A DNA stretch of 64,000 nt. Source: Phaeobacter sp. 22II1-1F12B (GTDB lineage: Bacteria > Pseudomonadota > Alphaproteobacteria > Rhodobacterales > Rhodobacteraceae). A model generated the notes under the pieces. The model saw nothing but the letters and a program-made list of their open reading frames with translations, was not told the origin of the DNA and made no database searches. Below, one piece after another: positions 51,322 through 59,438 of this stretch (position 1 is its first letter; each line of letters begins with the position of its first letter). The stretch is from assembly GCF_002210165.1 (NCBI RefSeq), contig NZ_AQQP01000011.1:124001-188000 (forward strand), read 5' to 3'. A program made the translations under genes and the position numbers.

Positions 51322-52698
51322 TTAGTTTTGGATCGGCGACCAGTTCGAAGAGCGACGGCTTGGCAGGCAGGACGTAAACAATTTCACCAGCCCGGAACCG
51401 CCCGACGCCTTTGTCCCCTCAGGCTGGGCATCGTCCTGCACCGCGTCTGTCGCCTCTTCTTCTTGCACGCGAGGTTTGATGGATTTGGGTTGCATCTGCT
51501 TTGGCGCGGTATTCGGCTGTTCGCCGTTTTCCCGCAGCCAGAAATCAAGGTTCTCGATTGGTGCGCCAAAGATATCGACCAGTTCCTTGGGACCGTCTTC
51601 AAGTTCTTGATCGAGCAGGCGCGCGCGTTTCCGCTTCTTTTTCCGTTCAGCCTGAAGCGCCGCATCGCCCGGCATGCCCTGCTGGACCTGCCGGTTGGTG
51701 TCTTCAACAAGCCGCGAAATAACGCGGGTCAGTTCGACTTCGCTGCTGGGCTCTTCTACTTCTTCTTCAACCAGCGGCGGCGGCGCGATATCGAGCATGT
51801 TCAGCCATTCGGCTGCCGATGCGATACGATCGCGCGACAGAACCTCAAGCGCGCGGTCGATGGTCTGCAATATATTAAAGTCGAGATCCCATCCGCCCGA
51901 GGCAAGCGGCACGTAGGGATCGGCCTGATGCGCGGCCAGAGCGGCGACGCGGTCCTGGCTGTTGGGCGGTGCCTCTCCGGTAATCAGGTGATAGAAGGTT
52001 GCCCCCAGCGAATACAGATCGCTCGACGCGCCCTGCGGCACATCGGTCAGGTAGAATTCGTGGGGAGAATAACCGTCCTTGACGGCGAGGAGGTTGGAAA
52101 GCGCACGGTTTTCCTTGCCAGCGCGTTCGCGGGCCGCGCCGAAATCGATTAGGGTCAGATGATTGTCGGGGTCCAGCAGGAAATTGTCGGGCGAGATATC
52201 GCGGTGGAGAATGCCAAGTTCATGAATGTAGCTGATCGCGGTCAGCGCATCGCATAGCATCTGCGACAGGATTTCGCCGGTCAGACGCTCGGGGTTGGTT
52301 TCCATGATCGCCAGCAGGTCTTCGCCCGGGACGACCTCCATCGCCATGTAGGCGGTGTTGTTTTCCTCGAACACCTGATGGACGTGGACGATATTGGGAT
52401 GATCCAGCTTGGCGACACGGCGCGCCTCGCGCAGGAAGTGCCGCAGAATCGATTGGTACTTGTCCGCCAGATCCGAGGACTGCGGCTGGAGTTTGCCATC
52501 AACCCGGCAGCATAGCGCACCGGGGAAGCATTCCTTGATTACATATTGGCGGTCGAGACTGTCGCGTGCGAGGTAGGTGATGCCGAACCCGCCCTGCACC
52601 ATGTATTCTTCTATAACGTACTGACCACGCAGCAGAGTGGTCCCTGCCGGTAGCTCATCGACCTGATCGTTATCCTGTGTGGACGAGGTATCAAACAC
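51322..52698 (-). CDS. Hanks-type Ser/Thr protein kinase, cytoplasmic
   Basis: A 458-residue kinase. Gly loop MVQGGFGITYLAR, ATP lysine K55 (YVIKE), alphaC glutamate E91, catalytic loop H165-R166-D167...N172 (LHRDISPDNFLLD), D185-F186-G187, and GYSPHEFY for the APE region. All catalytic residues are intact. After the kinase domain (to about 305) comes an acidic and then basic helical part and a short C-terminal Ser/Arg segment, with no transmembrane helix. I chose the GTG at 52698; the frame extends to 52803 but the extra segment has no ribosome site. It is the first gene of the eight-gene operon and divergent from the response-regulator gene. Confidence 0.9.
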   Translation of the reverse strand: MFDTSSTQDNDQVDELPAGTTLLRGQYVIEEYMVQGGFGITYLARDSLDRQYVIKECFPGALCCRVDGKLQPQSSDLADKYQSILRHFLREARRVAKLDHPNIVHVHQVFEENNTAYMAMEVVPGEDLLAIMETNPERLTGEILSQMLCDALTAISYIHELGILHRDISPDNFLLDPDNHLTLIDFGAARERAGKENRALSNLLAVKDGYSPHEFYLTDVPQGASSDLYSLGATFYHLITGEAPPNSQDRVAALAAHQADPYVPLASGGWDLDFNILQTIDRALEVLSRDRIASAAEWLNMLDIAPPPLVEEEVEEPSSEVELTRVISRLVEDTNRQVQQGMPGDAALQAERKKKRKRARLLDQELEDGPKELVDIFGAPIENLDFWLRENGEQPNTAPKQMQPKSIKPRVQEEEATDAVQDDAQPEGTKASGGSGLVKLFTSCLPSRRSSNWSPIQN

Positions 52699-53116
52699 GA
52701 CCGTCAGCTCTCTCACCGAATCCGATAAATGGTTCAGCCGCGACACGATCAGACATTGGACTGCGCGCGACCATTGCACGTTGCGCGGCAATTGTGTCCA
52801 CAACGTGGTTCAATCGGGCCAATCGAATGACCTGCGCGCCCATGAGCAGAAAAATGATCATTCAATTGAAGCGGCCAGCGTCGCAATTATTAAAAAAAGA
52901 TGTCTAAAATTAACCCCACCGCACGACAAGCGGCGAAGATCATTGCCTTTTGTGCCAAGTTCGGAAACACTGAAAAGCCAGTGAACACAGCCTGTTTCGA
53001 GTGCAATTCGTAGATTTATACTAAAAAACAGGGGTTGGCCGGATTGTCGCCACGATTTGGGCAAATTTCGCTTATAGCAATTAACCAGTTGAGTAATCCA
53101 CGAGTGGAGAATACCG
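52699..53116. promoter_or_regulatory. 418-base divergent control region, kinase operon versus response regulator
   Basis: This is the longest gene-free gap in the window and is markedly AT-rich around 52845-52920. It contains two adjacent palindromes, ATGATCAT (52854-52861) and TTCAATTGAA (52861-52870), another CAATTG at 52789, and TTAACCAGTTGAGTAA (53081-53096), a partial CtrA-like site. No convincing ORF or hairpin terminator is seen. It must carry the promoters of the kinase operon and of the response regulator. Confidence 0.55.
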
Positions 53117-54235
53117 GTGAACGCAGAAAGTAATGTAGACAGCACATTTCAGGAAAAGCTGTCTCGCCGCGCCCGTCTTCAGGAAGAATTGCGTGTACTC
53201 GCAGTAGATGACGACCATAACATTCTTCAGCTGCTGAAGACTGCCCTATCCGCGTTCCACTTCAACATATCCATATCCGATTCCGGGGCGAACGCTCTCA
53301 AGCTGATCGAGCGTCAGGAAAAGCCCTTTGACTGCTTCCTGCTGGACATCCAGATGCCGAATATGAACGGCATCATGCTCTGCAAGGAAATCCGCAAGCT
53401 GCCCGCCTATCGCCAGTCACCGATCCTGATGCTGACAGCGATGTCCGACCGCGAATACGTCGATCTGGCCTTTGTCGCCGGTGCAACGGATTACGTGACC
53501 AAGCCGTTCGACTTCCTTGAGTTGCGCAGCCGCATGTCGGCGGCTCAGCGCCTTGTGCAGGAACGCCGCATCGCCGAAACCGCGCATTCGCGCACCAAGG
53601 CCGCCAGCAAGCCGAAATTCCCGCTGAGCGAGCCGGTTTCCATCGAAGGTATCGACCGCATCCTGCGTTATACGGAATTCGACAACTATATCATGCAGTT
53701 GTCCCAAGGACGTATGTTCAACACCCACGCCGCGGCGGTGAAGATCGCCAATGTCGAGGATATGCACGAACGTCTTTCGGTCGACGCCTTCGAGACCGTT
53801 CTGCGCGATGTCGCGCTTGCAATGGCCAACCAGACCAAGAAGACCGGCGATATTATCAGCTATCGCGGCGACGGTGTCTTCCTGATGGTGCGCCACAGCC
53901 GGTTCAGCGGCAATGGTCAGGATCTCGAAGACGATCTGAACAAGATGCTGCACACGCTTCAGGCGCAACGCCAAGGCGCGAACGAAGCCAGTGTGATCAC
54001 CGGGGACAGCGTATCCCTGCGTTCGCTTTCGAAATCCGGATCGCTGATGTCGATCAACCGGGCTATCGAAAGCGTCAACATGCGCGACCAGATCATGCGC
54101 GAAGAACAGAACACGCCGCGCCGTCTGTATTCGGGTCCCAATGCCGCCAGCGAACCCGAGACCGTTCGCAAGCGCCAGTACCAGAATGTTCTTCAGGAAC
54201 TGTTCCGGGATGAACCGTCCCTTCGCAACGACTAG
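53117..54235 (+). CDS. Response regulator with degenerate GGDEF-like output
   Basis: A 372-residue protein. An N-terminal receiver domain (about 25-145) has the acidic pair D31/D32, phosphoacceptor D77 (LLDIQMPNMNG), T108 and K119. A linker leads to a C-terminal domain (about 165-300) shaped like a diguanylate cyclase but with R250-G-D-G-V where GG(D/E)EF is expected (SYRGDGVFLMV), so it is unlikely to make c-di-GMP. The last 60 residues are Ser/Arg-rich. It starts at GTG with GGAG upstream. A histidine kinase gene follows after 219 bases and is its likely partner. Confidence 0.8.
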   Translation: MNAESNVDSTFQEKLSRRARLQEELRVLAVDDDHNILQLLKTALSAFHFNISISDSGANALKLIERQEKPFDCFLLDIQMPNMNGIMLCKEIRKLPAYRQSPILMLTAMSDREYVDLAFVAGATDYVTKPFDFLELRSRMSAAQRLVQERRIAETAHSRTKAASKPKFPLSEPVSIEGIDRILRYTEFDNYIMQLSQGRMFNTHAAAVKIANVEDMHERLSVDAFETVLRDVALAMANQTKKTGDIISYRGDGVFLMVRHSRFSGNGQDLEDDLNKMLHTLQAQRQGANEASVITGDSVSLRSLSKSGSLMSINRAIESVNMRDQIMREEQNTPRRLYSGPNAASEPETVRKRQYQNVLQELFRDEPSLRND

Positions 54236-54322
54236 CCTGCCGCGACCTGCGGCAGCGCCCGTCTGCCAGCGAAAGCTCCTGACGACTGACCTTCGACGCA
54301 CAATCTCTTAGGATTTTATCCA

Positions 54323-54341
54323 GCGAAAACAGTGTTTTCGC
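54323..54341. promoter_or_regulatory. 19-bp perfect palindrome between response regulator and histidine kinase genes
   Basis: GCGAAAACA-G-TGTTTTCGC, with perfect 9-bp arms and no following T-tract. It lies 88 bases past the response-regulator stop and 114 bases before the kinase start. An operator is likelier than a terminator. Confidence 0.6.
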
Positions 54342-54454
54342 GCGGACTAAACGCTCTGTCTTCCGTAAAGCCTTAGAAAAGACACCTTTCATTCGAACAG
54401 TAAACGCAATTATTAAGTATTAAATACAAAACCTCGTCATGGATCGAGCAGACA

Positions 54455-55834
54455 ATGACTTTTATCGACCAAAATACCGAAGTAGCTGACGCGGTTCCCG
54501 CGATGTCGCGGGAAGAGCGCCAGATACGCGATTATTTTTGGGCAACCATGGGGTTGATCTGGCAGCGGCAGGCCATCTTTGGCGCGGCGGCCATCCTCAC
54601 CATGTTCTATTTCGATCCGCTGAAATCGCTGGCCTGCTACGGCGCGGTCCTGTTCACAGAGCTGAACGACCTTATCCTCTGCCGACGCGTGACCCGGGAG
54701 CCTTGGCTGTCCGAGAGAAAATGCCGGATGTACAAGCGGTGGATCATCTTCAACACGATCCTCAGTGCGGTAGGCATCTGCATATTCATTTTCATCGTTG
54801 CGCAACAACAAAGTATCGGCGGGCATTTCACGCCCTTGTTCTTCCTGTTCGCGGCCGCGCTATTCGCGGCGATGAACAACCACCAGATCTTCAGCGTACT
54901 GGCGGTACGACTATCCATCTACGCCGCAACCTTCTTTGCGATTGCGCTGATGGATATCTTTGTCGTGCGCCCGCCCCTTTCATCCGAGCTATGGCTACAC
55001 TTTTTCACAGTCGTCTTCGTGCTATACTTCGTCATCGACTGTTCCTTTGTCTTCCTGAAATTCTACCGCAAGAACATGCGCCAGCTCGAAGATCTTCAGG
55101 CCGAGCATGAAAGAACAAAGGCCGCCTATCGCGTGAAATCGCAATTCGTCGCGGTGGTAAGCCACGAACTGCGCACCCCGCTCACGTCGATCAAGGGATC
55201 GCTCGACCTGCTGAACTCGGGGGCTCTTGGCCCCCTGCCCGACAAGATGAAGCCGATCATGAACATCGCGGGCAAAAACAGCGCCCGGCTTGCGGATCTC
55301 ATCAACGACATTCTCGATCTGCAAAAGATCGAAGCTGGCGAAATCCGCTATTCCTTTACGCCTCTGGACGTGCGCGAGTTGGTGCGCGACTCCGTCGAAA
55401 TGAACCGTGGTTACGCGGATTCACTGAAAATCGGTCTTGAGTACGAGATGGATGAACGCGATGAGGCCTATATTCGCGGCGACGCGAAACGGCTTGCGCA
55501 GGTCATGTCCAACATGATCTCGAACGCGGTGAAGTTTTCGAACAAGGGCGGCACCGTGGTGGTCGGGTTCCAACGCCACGACGATCTTGTCCGCATCACG
55601 GTTACCGATACCGGTCGCGGTATCCCCGAGGATTCCTACGAGAAAGTCTTTGGCAAATTCACGCAGGTGGATTCGACCGATCAGCGCGAAGTCGGTGGCA
55701 CCGGTCTTGGGTTGAGCATCTCGAAACAAATCGTCGAGCATCACGACGGGATCATCGACTACACCAGCAAGATGGGCAGCGGCACGACCTTCTATATCGA
55801 GTTCGCTTCCTGGTCCCAGGCCGAAGCGGCCTGA
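54455..55834 (+). CDS. Membrane sensor histidine kinase
   Basis: A 459-residue kinase. The N-terminal 205 residues contain about six hydrophobic segments with short loops and no large periplasmic domain, suggesting it senses something in or near the membrane. A coiled linker (LEDLQAEHERTKAAYRVKS) leads to the HisKA site with phospho-accepting H237 (VSHELRTPLTS). The ATPase domain shows NMISNAVKFSNKGG (N box), DTGRGIPE (G1), and GGTGLGLSISKQIVEHH (G2). It follows the response-regulator gene by 219 bases on the same strand and precedes the luxI gene by 240. Confidence 0.88.
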   Translation: MTFIDQNTEVADAVPAMSREERQIRDYFWATMGLIWQRQAIFGAAAILTMFYFDPLKSLACYGAVLFTELNDLILCRRVTREPWLSERKCRMYKRWIIFNTILSAVGICIFIFIVAQQQSIGGHFTPLFFLFAAALFAAMNNHQIFSVLAVRLSIYAATFFAIALMDIFVVRPPLSSELWLHFFTVVFVLYFVIDCSFVFLKFYRKNMRQLEDLQAEHERTKAAYRVKSQFVAVVSHELRTPLTSIKGSLDLLNSGALGPLPDKMKPIMNIAGKNSARLADLINDILDLQKIEAGEIRYSFTPLDVRELVRDSVEMNRGYADSLKIGLEYEMDERDEAYIRGDAKRLAQVMSNMISNAVKFSNKGGTVVVGFQRHDDLVRITVTDTGRGIPEDSYEKVFGKFTQVDSTDQREVGGTGLGLSISKQIVEHHDGIIDYTSKMGSGTTFYIEFASWSQAEAA

Positions 55835-55889
55835 TCGCTCTCATGCGCGAGTGAATATTAGACGACTCACGTTCTGCTTGATTCGGTGG

Positions 55890-55992
55890 CAAATACAGAT
55901 TTGTTACCATTTCGTTGCACGCCACTGTCAATTGATCAGAAACAATGCACAATAACGCGCAGCGTGACGTGTGGTAATGTTGCCAATTGGCA
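55890..55992. promoter_or_regulatory. Palindrome-rich luxI leader
   Basis: CAAAT-ACAG-ATTTG (55890-55903), TCAATTGA (55928-55935) and a perfect 12-bp TGCCAATTGGCA (55981-55992) lie upstream of luxI, the last one 82 bases before its start codon. The two CAATTG centres are 55 bases apart. None matches the classic lux box closely. Confidence 0.5.
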
Positions 55993-56074
55993 CACCAGTC
56001 TGAGATTGTGGCGAAAATATGTAGACGCCCTGCAACCTGAGCCTCTATCAAGGATAAAAAATACTGAGGCATGA

Positions 56075-56872
56075 ATGAAACATACTCGCAATGGCGTCGC
56101 ACCCGAACCGCAAGCAAAGGTCTTCCCTGAGCTTGCCCCGTTTCGGGATGCCCTCAAGATACTTGAAGATGGCAGGCCCGACTTTCTGAGCCGGGCGGCA
56201 AAGGCGTCTGATGCGAGTTCTGACGTTCGTCCTCTGGGCGGTCAAAATGAATTGCGCTCGGATACGCTGTCCTTTCTGAACATGGGCAATTACGGAAGCC
56301 TGCTTCCGAAATACATGATGGAAAGGAAATCCGTTTTTATCGACCGGCTGGAATGGAAATTGCCGCATGTCGATTCAATGGAATTCGATCAGTACGACAC
56401 GCCAATGTGCCGCTGGATCATCCTGCACGAAAATGGAGATGTCTATGGCGGGATCAGGCTATTGCCGACCACCGCTGTCTGCGGCACCTATTCATATATG
56501 CTTCGGGATGGTCAATTGGGATATCTGCGCGATTTTCCGACCGATGTGCTGTTTTTCGAGGCACCGGTTTCCGACACGATCATGGAAGCGTCGCGCCTGT
56601 TCATCTCGGAACATGTTCCCGCCGCGCGCCGGAGCGAGGTTCAGACCTTGCTGATGCGCCAGATGGTTCTGACCGCGCATGAGATGAAGGCCAATCACGT
56701 TATCGGCATCGTTCCCGCCGTCTGGTCGCGCTGGCTGCGCCGACTTGGGCTGTATGCCGTGCCGATCGGTCCCAAATTCACCATCGGACGAACGACGAGC
56801 CAGGCCGCCCTCTTCAACATCGAAGACCAGCTGAAATGGGCCCGCACGGTAGGTAACCCTCAGGAAAACTGA
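56075..56872 (+). CDS. luxI: LuxI-family acyl-homoserine lactone synthase with N-terminal extension
   Basis: Synthase that couples an acyl-ACP (or acyl-CoA) with SAM to make an N-acyl-homoserine lactone. All eight conserved family positions can be matched: R84, F88, W94 (ERKSVFIDRLEWKLP), D105, D108 (EFDQYD), R128 (YGGIRLLPT), E171 and R174 (EASRLF). The catalytic domain begins near residue 65, after an N-terminal extension unlike ordinary ~215-residue synthases. The ATG at 56075 has GAGG 5 bases upstream. No luxR gene lies within the window, so it is an orphan here, downstream of a sensor kinase/response-regulator pair. Confidence 0.9.
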   Translation: MKHTRNGVAPEPQAKVFPELAPFRDALKILEDGRPDFLSRAAKASDASSDVRPLGGQNELRSDTLSFLNMGNYGSLLPKYMMERKSVFIDRLEWKLPHVDSMEFDQYDTPMCRWIILHENGDVYGGIRLLPTTAVCGTYSYMLRDGQLGYLRDFPTDVLFFEAPVSDTIMEASRLFISEHVPAARRSEVQTLLMRQMVLTAHEMKANHVIGIVPAVWSRWLRRLGLYAVPIGPKFTIGRTTSQAALFNIEDQLKWARTVGNPQEN

Positions 56873-56880
56873 GCAGAACA

Positions 56881-56894
56881 GCCCCAAACGGGGC
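56881..56894 (+). repeat. Small hairpin after luxI
   Basis: GCCCC-AAAC-GGGGC, 8 bases past the luxI stop. It may assist the stronger terminator at 56942-56964. Confidence 0.4.
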
Positions 56895-56941
56895 GACCCG
56901 GCCAGAAATACCAGTTCAAGACAGGCGCAATCGGCGCCTTC

Positions 56942-56964
56942 AGGCCGCTTTTTGCGGCCTTTTT
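56942..56964 (+). terminator. Intrinsic terminator downstream of luxI
   Basis: AGGCCGC (56942-56948) pairs with GCGGCCT (56954-56960), loop TTTTT, followed by a T-tract to 56964. This is a strong rho-independent terminator and ends the luxI transcript before the iron block. Confidence 0.88.
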
Positions 56965-57154
56965 CCGTTGGTCACATTCAGGTCACCTGACACCGCGCCG
57001 GTATCAAAGCAAAAAAGTCAGGATTGACCGGTCCAAGTTTTTTTGTCAGGAATGATGCAAAGGACCTGTGATCCGCCAGTCCATTGGCCGGTCGTAGGCA
57101 GATAGCCCATGTTTGCGGGGGACTGCCCCGACCGACACGCCAAAAGGACCAGTA

Positions 57155-58417
57155 ATGCTTCGTACACTTCTTGCGACCACAGCCGTTTTCTGCAGCCTCG
57201 GAGGCGCGGGATTTGCGCTTGAAAAGTCGGAAGTCGTCGCAACTTACGCGGATATTGCCGAAGCGGGATATGCGGACAGCCTTGCAACGGCAAAGACGCT
57301 TCAGGATGCAGTGGATGCGCTGATTGAATCTCCCTCGGAAGAGACGCTGGCCGCGGCCCGCGAAGCCTGGCTCGCGGCCCGGGTGCCCTATCAGCAGACC
57401 GAGGTCTATCGCTTTGGCAATGCCATCGTCGACGACTGGGAAGGCAAAGTGAACGCGTGGCCGCTGGACGAGGGTCTGATCGACTATGTGGACGCCTCTT
57501 ATGGCGGGCCGACGGACGCGAATGAACTGGCCGCGCTGAACGTCATCGCGAACCCGGAAATCAACGTGGCGGGCAAGACAGTCGATGCAAGCACCATCAC
57601 GCCGGAGTTGATCGCGGACACATTGAACGAGGCGGACGGGATCGAAACCAATGTCGCACGCGGCTACCACGCCATTGAATTTCTCCTTTGGGGGCAAGAT
57701 CTTAATGGGACGGAAGCCGGTGCAGGCGACCGCCCGTGGACTGATTATGCCAACGGCGATGACTGCACGAACGGCAATTGCGACAGGCGCGGCGATTACC
57801 TGAAGGCGGCGACGGATCTCTTGGTAAGCGATCTCGAATTCATGGCCGCACAATGGGCCGAAGACGGCGAAGCGCGCGCCGAAGTTACCGCCGACGCGGA
57901 TGCGGGACTCGTTACCATGCTGACCGGGATGGGCAGCCTGTCTTATGGCGAACAGGCCGGTGAACGCATGCGCCTTGGTCTGATGCTGAACGATCCCGAA
58001 GAAGAGCATGACTGTTTTTCGGACAATACCCACAACAGCCATTTCTATGACGGCAAGGGTGTTCAGAACGTCTATCTCGGCAGCTACACGCGCGTCGATG
58101 GTACGGTCGTCGAAGGTCCGTCGCTGAGCGACCTCGTGGCGGCCGAAGCACCTGATCTCGACAGCGAGATGCAGACCCGGCTGGACGATACGATGGAAGC
58201 GCTTGGGGCCATCAAAACAGCAGCCGAGGGCGGTTTCTCCTATGACATGATGCTGGAGCGGGGCAACGAAGAGGGCGAGGAGCTGGTGATGGGCGGTGTC
58301 AACGCGCTGATCGACCAGACCCGGTCCATCGAGCGGATCGTGACTGCCCTTGGTCTGGACGGCATCGCCTTTGAAGGTTCTGACAGCCTCGACAACCCGA
58401 ACGCCGTTTTCCAATGA
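57155..58417 (+). CDS. Imelysin-family (M75/IrpA-like) periplasmic iron-related protein
   Basis: A 420-residue exported protein starting at 57155 (MLRTLLATTAVFCSLGGAGFA), with AAAAGGA upstream. The imelysin GxHxxE motif is ARGYHAIEFLLWGQD, about residue 171. The fold is two helical bundles; the family includes insulin-cleaving membrane protein IrpA and EfeO-like iron-uptake proteins, but is not thought to be a true peptidase. It leads the iron block with bfd, bfr, a di-haem oxidoreductase and a second imelysin. Two near-identical 11-base repeats (GTCAGGAWTGA at 57017 and 57045) and GACCGGTC (57026-57033) lie 100-140 bases before the start. Confidence 0.87.
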   Translation: MLRTLLATTAVFCSLGGAGFALEKSEVVATYADIAEAGYADSLATAKTLQDAVDALIESPSEETLAAAREAWLAARVPYQQTEVYRFGNAIVDDWEGKVNAWPLDEGLIDYVDASYGGPTDANELAALNVIANPEINVAGKTVDASTITPELIADTLNEADGIETNVARGYHAIEFLLWGQDLNGTEAGAGDRPWTDYANGDDCTNGNCDRRGDYLKAATDLLVSDLEFMAAQWAEDGEARAEVTADADAGLVTMLTGMGSLSYGEQAGERMRLGLMLNDPEEEHDCFSDNTHNSHFYDGKGVQNVYLGSYTRVDGTVVEGPSLSDLVAAEAPDLDSEMQTRLDDTMEALGAIKTAAEGGFSYDMMLERGNEEGEELVMGGVNALIDQTRSIERIVTALGLDGIAFEGSDSLDNPNAVFQ

Positions 58418-58710
58418 TCCGAACCGCTGCCCCAGATGTCATGGATAGTCGACGCGCTCGCCCGGTGCGTGGCTTCATCCGTTGCGCCCGGTGGGCTGCG
58501 AACGATGGGGTAGGAAACCGGTCATCTTTCGCTCCCTATACCCGTAGCGACATCGTCGGCGCGGATGCCGGAAGGATTGAAACCCTCGGGATAGGGCACA
58601 AGTTCGAATATGGGGTCACCAATCATGGCTGGCTTGCCGCCTTTGACCAAGCTGGTCCCAAGTCAAATGCCGTCGGTTCGTCCGTCGCGTTCCATTCAGG
58701 AGTTTGAACC
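58418..58710 (+). promoter_or_regulatory. Leader of the bfd-bfr part of the iron block
   Basis: A 293-base gap. TTTGAC (58642-58647) and GTCAAA (58662-58667) form an inverted repeat with nested GACC/GGTC, 44 bases before the bfd start, resembling the GACCGGTC element upstream of the first imelysin. A 97-codon frame at 58414-58707 overlapping the imelysin stop has no recognisable product and I do not count it as a gene. Confidence 0.45.
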
Positions 58711-58977
58711 GTGATCGTCTGTCACTGCATGAATATCACCGATAAGGATATTGATAACGCGATAGACTGGATGCGGGCATCCGACACCCGGGCACTTATC
58801 ACCCCCGGTAAAGTCTATCGAGCACTCGGAAAATCGGCCGACTGCGGCGGCTGCATGTCGCTCTTCCTTGCAACTATGCGCAAAAATGAGAATATGGAGG
58901 TTCCCATAGAACTCAGAACGCTCCGCGACACGCGCATAAAGGAAAAGCGATCATGCAAGGCGACAAAAAAGTCATAG
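58711..58977 (+). CDS. bfd: Bacterioferritin-associated ferredoxin (Bfd-like [2Fe-2S])
   Basis: An 88-residue [2Fe-2S] protein with the Bfd cysteine pattern C4-x-C6 (IVCHCMNI) and C45-x2-C48 (DCGGCMS). Bfd binds bacterioferritin and donates electrons so that stored iron can be released. It starts at GTG with AGGAG 8 bases upstream. The C-terminus ([16 protein letters not shown]) is longer and more basic than in typical ~64-residue Bfd. It overlaps the bfr gene by 25 bases, consistent with a bfd-bfr pair. Confidence 0.87.
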   Translation: MIVCHCMNITDKDIDNAIDWMRASDTRALITPGKVYRALGKSADCGGCMSLFLATMRKNENMEVPIELRTLRDTRIKEKRSCKATKKS

Positions 58978-59438
58978 AATATCTGAACCAAGCTCTGAGA
59001 TCGGAACTTACCGCGGTCAGCCAGTACTGGCTGCACTATCGTCTGCAGGACGATTGGGGTCTGGGACACATGGCCAAGAAGAGCCGCGAGGAAAGCATCG
59101 AAGAGATGAACCACGCGGACAAGCTGATTACCCGGATCATTTTCCTTGGCGGTCATCCGAACCTGCAGAAGCTTGACGCGCTGCGCATCGGGGAGACCCC
59201 GCGCGAAACACTTGACTGCGACCTTGCAGCGGAGCAGGAAGCACAGGCGCTTTACAAGGAAGCACGTGCTTACTGCAACGAAGCCGGGGACTATGTCTCC
59301 ATGAAACTGTTCGAGGAACTGCTGATCGATGAGGAAGGTCACATCGACTTTCTTGAAACGCAGATCGAGCTCTTCGATAGAATTGGAGCAGAGAAATATG
59401 CTCAACTCAACGCTCTGCCGATGGACGAGGCGGAGTAG
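58953..59438 (+). CDS. bfr: Bacterioferritin
   Basis: A 161-residue haem-containing ferritin that oxidises and stores iron in a 24-mer. Ferroxidase ligands can be placed at E18 ([14 protein letters not shown]), E51 and H54 ([11 protein letters not shown]), E94, E127 and H130 ([11 protein letters not shown]). The haem methionine is M52 in EEMNHAD. Length and pattern are standard. The gene overlaps bfd at its start by 25 bases and the di-haem oxidoreductase gene at its end by 41, so the three are translationally linked. Confidence 0.93.
   Translation: MQGDKKVIEYLNQALRSELTAVSQYWLHYRLQDDWGLGHMAKKSREESIEEMNHADKLITRIIFLGGHPNLQKLDALRIGETPRETLDCDLAAEQEAQALYKEARAYCNEAGDYVSMKLFEELLIDEEGHIDFLETQIELFDRIGAEKYAQLNALPMDEAE

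Noticed and set aside
49597-52698. Kinase, FHA and PP2C genes as a type VI secretion regulatory block
   Set aside because: No tss, hcp, vgrG or clpV genes are in the window, and the genes continue into dynamin-type GTPases instead.
53081-53096. CtrA box before the response regulator
   Set aside because: TTAACCAGTTGAGTAA lacks the second TTAA half, unlike the perfect site at 20334.
56978-58414. 478-codon minus-strand open frame opposite the first imelysin
   Set aside because: The imelysin on the other strand has a signal peptide, a ribosome site and the GxHxxE motif.
58414-58707. 97-codon frame between imelysin and bfd, overlapping the imelysin stop (ATGA)
   Set aside because: It has no recognisable product and its composition is unlike coding sequence. 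The region carries an inverted repeat better explained as a regulatory leader.
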